This document shows positions 54,314-61,725 of a DNA stretch of 64,000 nt, piece by piece (the stretch's first letter is position 1; every line of letters starts with the position of its first letter). The DNA comes from JAWSVE01 sp050633885 (GTDB lineage: Bacteria; Pseudomonadota; Gammaproteobacteria; Pseudomonadales; Cellvibrionaceae), in contig JBOEHK010000005.1 in assembly GCA_050633885.1 (NCBI GenBank), positions 496,001 to 560,000 of the forward strand. Direction: 5' to 3'. The notes below the pieces were generated by a model. The model did no database searches, had not been told where the DNA came from, and saw nothing but the letters and a program-made list of their open reading frames with translations. The translations under genes and the position numbers were made by a program.

Positions 54314-56374
54314 ATGCTAACTCTAAAATCCAAAAATTCTGAGCTCAACGCGAGAATTAATCGCACGCTAGCTACCTTAATGTATGAACAGGGGATTAGT
54401 GGAATTATTGTCAATTTTTTAGTGAGTTGTGCACTTTTGTTTGTTGTCTACAAGGGAAACCCTTTTCTCATTTACTGGGGAATAGCCATGGGGACAACAT
54501 TAATTTTTCGTTTGATCGATATCATTAGCTGGAAAACATATGTCGCAAAATCAAATTTTAATGGTAGCCATTACATTTTTCGATATTCTCTAGGTACATT
54601 TATTTCAGGTATTGGCTGGGCAACGCTACCTTTTATTTCTTTTTCGGCACTATCTTCCATTGAGCTAGCTATTGTCACCGCTATATTTTCTGGCTTAGCG
54701 GGAGGCTCTACAACGGTTTTAGCTGCAAGCCGTACATTAGTCTTAACCTACATCACATGCGTTTTACTCATCCCCTCTATTTGTTTATTGATTACCCCTC
54801 AAGAGTTTTCATCTATTTTAGGTGCTCTTGGGATTATGTATGCTTTTGTTATGTATTCATCTGCATCAAAAGCTTCGTCATATACATACTCAGCAGCAAA
54901 ACTTCATCACCAAAATCAAGATTTATTGGATGAGGTTGGCTATGAAAAAGATCAAGTAGAATTATCAAATAAAAAACTACACCAAGCTTATCTTGATATT
55001 AATAAAGCCAATGAAGATTTAGAGCATCAAGTATTAGAACGAACAGAAAAACTGAATCAATTAGCTTCGACAGATGAATTAACAGGATTAAAAAACAGGC
55101 ATACATTTGTAGAAATTTTAAATGAAGCAGTTTTTAATGCGGTCCATAACGAAAAACCTTTTTCAGTACTGTTTATCGATCTTGATGGCTTTAAAGAAAT
55201 CAATGACATTCATGGACATCTCATTGGCGACAGCGTTCTTAAAACCGTAACACAACGACTTAAACATTGTTTGAAAAATACTGATTTTCTCTGCCGTTGG
55301 GGAGGAGATGAATTTGTTCTCATCGTAGATGATACGGACCCAAGCGTTTTACTGAATATTGGCAAGCGCATTGGTCAGCATTTGTCTCAAATTATTGACT
55401 TAGACGATAGTATTATTGAAATTGGAAGCAGTATTGGTATTGCGACCTGCCCCCGCCATGGCCGCACAACCACTGAATTATTAAATGCCGCAGACATTGC
55501 TATGTATCACCTTAAAAACGGCAAAAAAGGTGGATGCATTATGTTTGAAAATACGTTTTTAGATACGGCCAGAAAAGAACAGCGCTTAAGAGAGGGATTA
55601 AAGAACGCCATTCAAAATAATGAACTAACGCTCCATTATCAAGCTATTGTTCCCACTCGTCCTGAAGACCCTATTATTTACGAGGCGCTCATGCGTTGGG
55701 AGTTTGAAGGCGAAAAAATACCACCTAACGTTTTTATTCAAGTTGCCGAAAACTCTGGATCTATTAGCGCACTTGGTGATTGGGCCATCATGAAAGTGTG
55801 TGGCGACTTAGCTTCTGGTGTCCTAGGGCATAATGCCAATATTGCCGTCAACATTTCTGTCAAACAGATTTTAGAAGAGAATATTGTTGACACAGTTTCA
55901 CGAGCAATTATGCAATATAATATTGATCCTAGAAAATTGCATTTAGAAATTACAGAAAGCTTCTTCGCCAGTAATTTAACATTCGTGGCCAACGTTTTAA
56001 CACAACTCCGTCAACTGGGTGTTAACATATCTATCGATGACTTCGGCACTGGCTATTCCTCTTTATCTTATTTACAAGCGTTGCCTGTTGATATTGTCAA
56101 AATTGATCGATCCTTTATCAAAAACCTAGATCAAGGCAATAAAAGTATTATTACTGCGACTATTTCGATTGCTCGCACTTTCGACTGTAAAGTGATTGCC
56201 GAAGGCATAGAAAATCCTCAACAGCGAGACGCATTATTATCATTAGGCGTAGATTATCTTCAGGGGTTTTATTTTAGTAAACCTTCTATGATTGATAACG
56301 TCAAAGAAAATATTCATAACAATGAAAACCTACGCCTTCGCGTCATATCGCCAACAGTTCTTCCTAAACGATAA
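54314..56374 (+). CDS. Membrane GGDEF-EAL cyclic di-GMP protein
   Basis: The 686-residue protein has about six N-terminal transmembrane helices (about 25-195), a coiled coil (about 200-245), a GGDEF domain (about 248-410) and an EAL domain (about 430-675). The GGDEF motif is intact (residues 330-334) and the inhibitory site reads KxxD instead of RxxD. In the EAL domain the key phosphodiesterase residues are kept: EAL (457-459), NISVKQ, EITES, DDFGTGYSSL, KIDRSF, EGIE and QGFYFSKP. It may therefore both make and degrade cyclic di-GMP, with the phosphodiesterase half probably active. No sensory domain other than the membrane part is seen. Confidence 0.95.
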   Translation: MLTLKSKNSELNARINRTLATLMYEQGISGIIVNFLVSCALLFVVYKGNPFLIYWGIAMGTTLIFRLIDIISWKTYVAKSNFNGSHYIFRYSLGTFISGIGWATLPFISFSALSSIELAIVTAIFSGLAGGSTTVLAASRTLVLTYITCVLLIPSICLLITPQEFSSILGALGIMYAFVMYSSASKASSYTYSAAKLHHQNQDLLDEVGYEKDQVELSNKKLHQAYLDINKANEDLEHQVLERTEKLNQLASTDELTGLKNRHTFVEILNEAVFNAVHNEKPFSVLFIDLDGFKEINDIHGHLIGDSVLKTVTQRLKHCLKNTDFLCRWGGDEFVLIVDDTDPSVLLNIGKRIGQHLSQIIDLDDSIIEIGSSIGIATCPRHGRTTTELLNAADIAMYHLKNGKKGGCIMFENTFLDTARKEQRLREGLKNAIQNNELTLHYQAIVPTRPEDPIIYEALMRWEFEGEKIPPNVFIQVAENSGSISALGDWAIMKVCGDLASGVLGHNANIAVNISVKQILEENIVDTVSRAIMQYNIDPRKLHLEITESFFASNLTFVANVLTQLRQLGVNISIDDFGTGYSSLSYLQALPVDIVKIDRSFIKNLDQGNKSIITATISIARTFDCKVIAEGIENPQQRDALLSLGVDYLQGFYFSKPSMIDNVKENIHNNENLRLRVISPTVLPKR

Positions 56375-56625
56375 AAATACAAATTATTTCACGCACTTAA
56401 ATACGATACGCCTTTTCATACATAGTTAAACTAACTCAAAAAAGACATATTTTATTGTCACTCCCATCAAACGATTACCTCTAGGCTCTACGACAATCAC
56501 ATCATTTAACGATAAAGTAGAATTTTCTTCTTTTATTTTTTCATAACGTTTTTATTTTTGTGCATAAACTACTTATTATTTGCTTATTTAAACGATATTA
56601 TCGAACGAAACCAAAGGATGTCATT

Positions 56626-57720
56626 ATGTCTAAACTCGATTCCAATAGACTCAGAACGGTTACTATTATAACTTCGCTCACGATCTCGCTAATATCATGT
56701 GGTGGAGGCAGCACCGGCACTCCTGATGTCCCTCTCGTTAGCACTCAAACAGGACTTGAACGGGAAATTCGTAAAGATTTAAATGATCTATCGACTGATA
56801 CTGATTTCACGTTATTGGTTAAGACAGATAACGATCGACTTTTTTCTCATAGCATCGGCAGCTCCACTGAATCCGTTAGCTATCGTTCAGCTTCGACATC
56901 AAAACTCGTGACCGCTGCAGTCATTTTGTCCCTCGTCAACGACGGCATTTTATCTTTTGCAGACAACCCACAAAACTACATCGCAGGCTGGCCCACATCG
57001 GGCAACCTTGCTGCTATTCAGCTTCGTGATCTTTTGAATTTCACTTCAGGTCTAGAGAATGAGCCCGCCTGTATTCATTTAGCCAACAGTAATATTGAGG
57101 ATTGCGTCGATAATATTAGAGATCAAAATACAAACTCACCGATACCTGGTTCTGAATTTTTTTACAGTAGTGCTCACATGCAAGTCGCAGGTCTAATGGC
57201 AATACGGGCGAGCGGCCTATCATCATGGGATGAAGTATTTGATGGGTTCAAAACACAAACGGGTCTATTCACTACCAGTGTTTTCGATTTACCCTCTACT
57301 CAAAACCCACGGCTTGCAGGAGGAATGCACTGGACCGCATCAGAATATTTAGATTTTTTGGAAGCTCTTTATAACAATACTATTTTATCAACTGCGTTAA
57401 TTCAGCAAATGTTCTCAGATCAAATTTCAAATGCTGTTGTTGTTTCCTCACCGGCCATTAATGGGATTACAGAAGATTGGCATTATGGTTTTGGAAACTG
57501 GATTGAGTGCCAGACCATTCCTTTTAATTGTACTACGACCACTAAAATTTCTAGCCCTGGCGCTTATGGCGCCTATCCCTTTATCGATTTTGATAACCAT
57601 TATTTTGGAATTATCGCTAGAGAAGGTACTTTAGGTTCATTTAGTGAAGGCTACGCTGTATTTAAGACTGTTGAAGACAAATTAGTACAATGGTCAAGAC
57701 TAGATAGAAATTTAGATTAA
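56626..57720 (+). CDS. Beta-lactamase-fold serine hydrolase lipoprotein
   Basis: The start at 56626 has an AAGGAT ribosome binding site and gives a lipoprotein signal with lipobox SLISC (Cys25); a frame 22 codons longer begins at a GTG without support. The 364-residue product has the class C beta-lactamase/PBP4-like nucleophile motif SxxK (Ser90-Thr-Ser-Lys93). The usual Tyr-x-Asn triad reads Tyr180-Ser-Ser182, and LLNFTSGLE is typical of the fold. It is probably a periplasmic or surface esterase or peptidase; a true beta-lactamase role is not supported. A strong bidirectional terminator follows. Confidence 0.8.
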   Translation: MSKLDSNRLRTVTIITSLTISLISCGGGSTGTPDVPLVSTQTGLEREIRKDLNDLSTDTDFTLLVKTDNDRLFSHSIGSSTESVSYRSASTSKLVTAAVILSLVNDGILSFADNPQNYIAGWPTSGNLAAIQLRDLLNFTSGLENEPACIHLANSNIEDCVDNIRDQNTNSPIPGSEFFYSSAHMQVAGLMAIRASGLSSWDEVFDGFKTQTGLFTTSVFDLPSTQNPRLAGGMHWTASEYLDFLEALYNNTILSTALIQQMFSDQISNAVVVSSPAINGITEDWHYGFGNWIECQTIPFNCTTTTKISSPGAYGAYPFIDFDNHYFGIIAREGTLGSFSEGYAVFKTVEDKLVQWSRLDRNLD

Positions 57721-57766
57721 CTTAAAAATTAGAATTAACAGAATGTCTTCTGCTGATTTAAAACGA

Positions 57767-57800
57767 AAAAAGGCGTCTAGTTGAAGCTAGACGCCTTTTT
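57767..57800. terminator. Perfect 14-bp bidirectional terminator
   Basis: Arms at 57767-57780 and 57787-57800 (AAAAAGGCGTCTAG and its exact complement) with a 6-base loop. A and T ends serve the convergent serine hydrolase and copper-protein genes. Confidence 0.9.
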
Positions 57801-57843
57801 AAGAGTCGTAATTTATAATTTGTTGAAGTTATAAAACTTTTCT

Positions 57844-59628
57844 TTAAGACTCAGGGTCCTCTCTCTCAACAATACCCAATCCAGCTGAAGCATCTCCTTC
57901 TTGCGGGTTGAGGTAACGCCATTTGATAGACCCAAACAACATTTCATCCCAAGATTGTAAGCCCCAAGGAACCTCACGATTAGGATCAGGATTCGCAGGG
58001 TTCTGAGCTGAATTATCCCATGACGCGTTGTGCTCAATCACTGTGCCAGCAGGTAATACTTTTGGCGCTTCTAAATGATAAGTTGTTTGCCAGTTAAAAT
58101 CATAATTAGGTACTGACAACAAAGTCTCTTTACGTCCATCGGGATATTTTGCAATAAAGTTCATCGCCTTGCCGCGAAAATGCGCATGAGGTAACAAGGT
58201 ATAAACCATGATGTCACGCTCTAACGGTTTAGAGGAGCGAGTTGCCCAATATTCCTTGGTATTCGGAGGAATCTTAATCATAGGATTCAACAGAACCATT
58301 GAATCGAGCGGATACTTTGGTTTTTCTTTATGAAGATAAATTCCCATACGTGAAGTATCAACATCCGCTTTACCGTAAGTGGTGTAATGCATTTGGAAAC
58401 TAAACACAGCATCTTTAGGTAAGAAAACACCGGTACCTTCTGGGAACTGCTCACCAATAGCACCTGGGACATATCCGCCAAGACCACCTAGCGTATCTAT
58501 ACCACCACGTGCTTTTGGATTTGGTTTTCCGAATGTTGTAATAACATGATGCAGTGATTTACGTGAACCCGGTAAAATTTCTACCGCTCGTACCCACACA
58601 TCTTCATCTAAAGGATTCTCTGCCGTCGGATTCATGTAATCAATAACACCAGTTGCAGGGATATTGAATGTTGGAATTTCGACAATGACATCGGGCTCAC
58701 CCAATGTCCATTCAGGCCAATTGTGTTTGTAATTCGCTAAAGGGTCCTCGCCTTTGCCGCGAGGCGCGCCTGCTTCAACCCAATGAACCAATGTTTGAAC
58801 TTCTTCTGCCGATAACGATCGATCGTTTGAAAAAGTGCCTACATGCGGATCAGCATGCCAAGGTGGCATACGTTTTGTTCTGACAACTTCACGAATCATC
58901 GGCGCAAAACCTCTGATCATGTTGTACTCACTCATTGCGAAAGGACCAATACCGCCATCGCGATGGCAAGTTAAGCATTTATTAATTAGTATCGGTGCGA
59001 CATCATCAGCATATGAAATTAATTTATGCTCTTCGCGTCGATCAAGCTCAGGGAGATTCACTAAACAGCCTTGCGCTTCTGTTGTTGCTAATGCGGGTTG
59101 CTCGCCTTTTAAAACAGCATCAAGTGCATCTGCAACATAGTTTTCTGTCGCTTCATTACGCTGTGTTTCATATCCGAGTCGGTCATTTAACGAACCTCGG
59201 TAAGCGACCTTCCAATCGTCTGTTTTAATCACAAACACATCAGCCGTTCTTTCAACCGCTAATGACTCGGCAATAATTTGCGTATCATCGATTAAAATTG
59301 GAATATCAATTCCAAATTCTTCTGCTTCTTTTGCAATGCTCGCGCGATTATCTTGTAAGTTCGCATTAAGCATCAAAAACTCAACACCTTGAGCTTTGTA
59401 TTTATCACGCAATGCTTTGTAACCGTGAACTGCATTTCTTGCGATTGGGCATCCGTTACCATGAATCATAACCACAACTGCTTTCGCATCTGACAGGTAG
59501 TACAACTCATTGATACGACCCTCATGATCAAGCAATTTAAAGTTATCGACTTTATCGCCAGGCTGTACAGCGAAGCTTGGCAACGCGCATACAAGCAAAG
59601 CGAATAAAATTGAAATATGTTTCATCAC
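57844..59628 (-). CDS. Redoxin-cytochrome c-type II copper monooxygenase-like fusion protein
   Basis: The 594-residue protein is exported (signal peptide about 1-20). It has a thioredoxin/peroxiredoxin-like domain (about 22-180) with one conserved cysteine (GNGCPIA, Cys60), a single haem c site CLTCH (Cys218-Cys221-His222), and a C-terminal domain with the copper ligand pattern of PHM/dopamine beta-monooxygenase: His360-His361, His414 (FQMHYT), His481-x-His483 (LLPHAHF) and Met563 (SWDEMLFG). All expected CuH and CuM ligands are present, so it may be an active periplasmic copper enzyme fed by its own cytochrome (inference). The natural substrate is unknown. Confidence 0.85.
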   Translation of the reverse strand: MMKHISILFALLVCALPSFAVQPGDKVDNFKLLDHEGRINELYYLSDAKAVVVMIHGNGCPIARNAVHGYKALRDKYKAQGVEFLMLNANLQDNRASIAKEAEEFGIDIPILIDDTQIIAESLAVERTADVFVIKTDDWKVAYRGSLNDRLGYETQRNEATENYVADALDAVLKGEQPALATTEAQGCLVNLPELDRREEHKLISYADDVAPILINKCLTCHRDGGIGPFAMSEYNMIRGFAPMIREVVRTKRMPPWHADPHVGTFSNDRSLSAEEVQTLVHWVEAGAPRGKGEDPLANYKHNWPEWTLGEPDVIVEIPTFNIPATGVIDYMNPTAENPLDEDVWVRAVEILPGSRKSLHHVITTFGKPNPKARGGIDTLGGLGGYVPGAIGEQFPEGTGVFLPKDAVFSFQMHYTTYGKADVDTSRMGIYLHKEKPKYPLDSMVLLNPMIKIPPNTKEYWATRSSKPLERDIMVYTLLPHAHFRGKAMNFIAKYPDGRKETLLSVPNYDFNWQTTYHLEAPKVLPAGTVIEHNASWDNSAQNPANPDPNREVPWGLQSWDEMLFGSIKWRYLNPQEGDASAGLGIVEREDPES

Positions 59629-60219
59629 ATAACCCTCTTTTATTTATCTAGTTATCTATAACGTCTTATTTTTAGAACACTTATGTTTTATTAAACACTG
59701 AATTATGAACCTAAGCCGTGAACCTAAGCCGTGAACCTAAGTTGATAGTCTAGGTCAGAATCTAAGTTCCTAATGTAAGTTGCGAACGAATGAATAACGA
59801 TTGAGTAGAACCAATTTCATTCGTCTTTTTCATTCGTCTTTCTATACTGGTCTCACGATCTCTATTTAACTCACTCTCTATTCTTGTCTGACTACTGATT
59901 TGTTTTATGAGTAGAGCTGTCATTATTATTTAAGAATAGATCATCTTGAGCAATAGATCTTAACGTCATTTTCAACTAACTTCGTGTTAAGAAAGGTTTT
60001 CAACGATGACCAGCCGTTTCCAGTCATAAAACGGCATCGACACTTATCATTACAGTCCAGCTGGCTTGTAAAAAAAGAACAAATCACAAAAAAACATACC
60101 GACAACCTAGGCCCCTACTTCAATCAATAATCTGATTTTGGATCACCTATAAATTATTGTGTCTTGAACAGAAATACACTTCACCAGATAATGTCCAGCC
60201 AAATTCAGTGGAGTCAATC
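59629..60219. other. 590-base gap with short tandem repeats
   Basis: No gene is recognised. Besides the 13-bp tandem repeat at 59706-59744, a second short direct repeat (TTCATTCGTCTTT twice) lies near 59816-59841. The gap holds the promoters of the divergent copper-fusion and glyoxalase-fold genes; an extended upstream frame of the latter from 60157 lacks a ribosome binding site. Confidence 0.5.
59706..59744. repeat. Three tandem copies of a 13-bp unit
   Basis: TGAACCTAAGCCG is present twice exactly (59706-59718, 59719-59731) and once with two changes (59732-59744). It lies 78 bases upstream of the start of the copper-fusion gene. Such iterons can be protein-binding sites or simple slippage products. 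Confidence 0.85.
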
Positions 60220-60612
60220 ATGTCAGAATATTTAGGAGCTGTAGGAATTGGTGTGAGTGATTTAAATCGCTCAGTAAAATTTTATACAGAAGTATTAGGT
60301 TTAACAGCATTACAAACTATCAACCTTAAACACATGAACGAAGTTGTCATGGGATTTAAAGGCACTCGCAGCGCATCCGTTGTATTAATGAATTTCATCG
60401 ATGATTCGAATCCAAATTATTTAAACAATCCCGTGAAACTTGTTTTTTATAAGGAAGATGCCAAGGCCACCATTTCGGCAATTGGCGCTGCTGGATACGA
60501 TATCGTTAGCGAACCAACGCCTTATGAATCAATGGGCAACGCGCTAATTGGTTTCGGAAAAGATCCTGACGGTTATTTAATTGAAATTATTCAAAAACCC
60601 AATAAAAAATAA
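60220..60612 (+). CDS. Glyoxalase/dioxygenase (VOC) family protein
   Basis: The start at 60220 follows a GGAG ribosome binding site by 6 bases and gives a 130-residue protein, the usual single-domain VOC size. GIGVSDLNRSVKFYTEVLGL at the N-terminus and DPDGYLIEIIQ at the C-terminus are typical; the C-terminal Glu is a metal ligand in the family. The substrate is unknown. It shares strand and neighbourhood with an alpha/beta hydrolase gene 160 bases downstream. Confidence 0.88.
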   Translation: MSEYLGAVGIGVSDLNRSVKFYTEVLGLTALQTINLKHMNEVVMGFKGTRSASVVLMNFIDDSNPNYLNNPVKLVFYKEDAKATISAIGAAGYDIVSEPTPYESMGNALIGFGKDPDGYLIEIIQKPNKK

Positions 60613-60772
60613 CTTATTTTAAACTGATTATAGTAATAACAATAAGCGATCATTCTCGAAATTTTCTCTACAAATGACGAGAATTCCTTTAACGTTTCCT
60701 TAGCAGTTTTCTCATCTTACTTTTTATTTATAGACATTTTATTCACTAGTTTTATAACGGATATCTATCATC

Positions 60773-61654
60773 GTGACAGCAAGAACGCCAGAATGGTTTA
60801 CTCAAGCGATCGACACACCTTATCGAGAACATTTTACCGAATACAACGGATGTAAGATTCATTATCAAACGTGGGGTGATCCCCAAAATCCGGGATTACT
60901 TTTTTTACATGGTAATGGTGCTCATGGTCATTGGTGGGATTTTATTTGCCCGAGTTTTTCCAACGATTATTATGTCGTTGCATTGACATTATCGGGTATG
61001 GGAGATAGCGGCCATCGTGAACATTATTCGTCAACAGAATATTTACATGAAATAAAAGCAGTCAGCGATGCTGCCAACTTCATTAACAAACCCCTATTGA
61101 TTGGGCACAGCATGGGGGGACGATTAGTGTTTAATGCGGAGCAACTATTTCCTGATGCGTTTTATGGCGTCATTATGGCTGACTCGCCCTTTCATCCTCC
61201 AGAAACAACGTTTGATTTCAAAGCACGGATAGGTATGGAAGTAAAACCCCACCGTGTTTATCAAAAAATGGAAGATGCCATTTATCGCTTTCGATTGTCG
61301 CCGGTTCAAGAGTGCGAGAATCGATATATTATGGAGTACATTGCCAAGCATTCATTAAAAGCAACGCAAGGTGGATGGCAATGGAAATTTGATCCCGCCA
61401 CTTATATCAAAATGGATTATGAAACTTTCTTAAGAACTCAACTACAAACCGGTAACAAAGTACTTGCCATGATCTATGGAGAAAACAGTAGCTTATTTAC
61501 CAATGAAAAAACGCAATACAATCAGGCTGTCTTTAAAGAACATGGCCTTCCGGATCTTATTTCAATTCCGAATGCACAACATCATTTATTTTTAGACCAA
61601 CCCCTGGCATTTATTGCAGAAATTAAAAAAGTTCTCGTTCGTGAAAATTATTAA
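60773..61654 (+). CDS. Alpha/beta-fold hydrolase
   Basis: The 293-residue protein has the oxyanion-region LHGNGAHGHWW (about 45-55) and the nucleophile elbow GHSMGG with Ser113. A C-terminal catalytic His lies in NAQHHLF. No signal peptide is present, so it is cytoplasmic. Related enzymes hydrolyse esters or C-C bonds in aromatic or other ring-cleavage pathways. The start is a GTG. Context with a VOC-fold protein and a molybdopterin dehydrogenase hints at a catabolic role (inference). Confidence 0.9.
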   Translation: MTARTPEWFTQAIDTPYREHFTEYNGCKIHYQTWGDPQNPGLLFLHGNGAHGHWWDFICPSFSNDYYVVALTLSGMGDSGHREHYSSTEYLHEIKAVSDAANFINKPLLIGHSMGGRLVFNAEQLFPDAFYGVIMADSPFHPPETTFDFKARIGMEVKPHRVYQKMEDAIYRFRLSPVQECENRYIMEYIAKHSLKATQGGWQWKFDPATYIKMDYETFLRTQLQTGNKVLAMIYGENSSLFTNEKTQYNQAVFKEHGLPDLISIPNAQHHLFLDQPLAFIAEIKKVLVRENY

Positions 61655-61702
61655 TCCACACTTATTAAATTGCCATAACCATCAATATATAAATCAAAAC
61701 AA

Positions 61703-61725
61703 GAAGGTTACACTTTGTAACCTTC
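61703..61725 (-). terminator. Hairpin overlapping the stop codon of the dehydrogenase gene
   Basis: A 9-bp perfect stem (GAAGGTTAC/GTAACCTTC) with a 5-base loop includes the TAA stop at 61708-61710. A moderately T-rich tail follows on the minus strand, so it may be a weak terminator. Confidence 0.5.

Noticed and set aside
59700..59850. Possible CRISPR-like array suggested by short direct repeats
   Set aside because: The units are 13 bases, directly adjacent with no spacers, only three copies, and there are no cas genes in the window.
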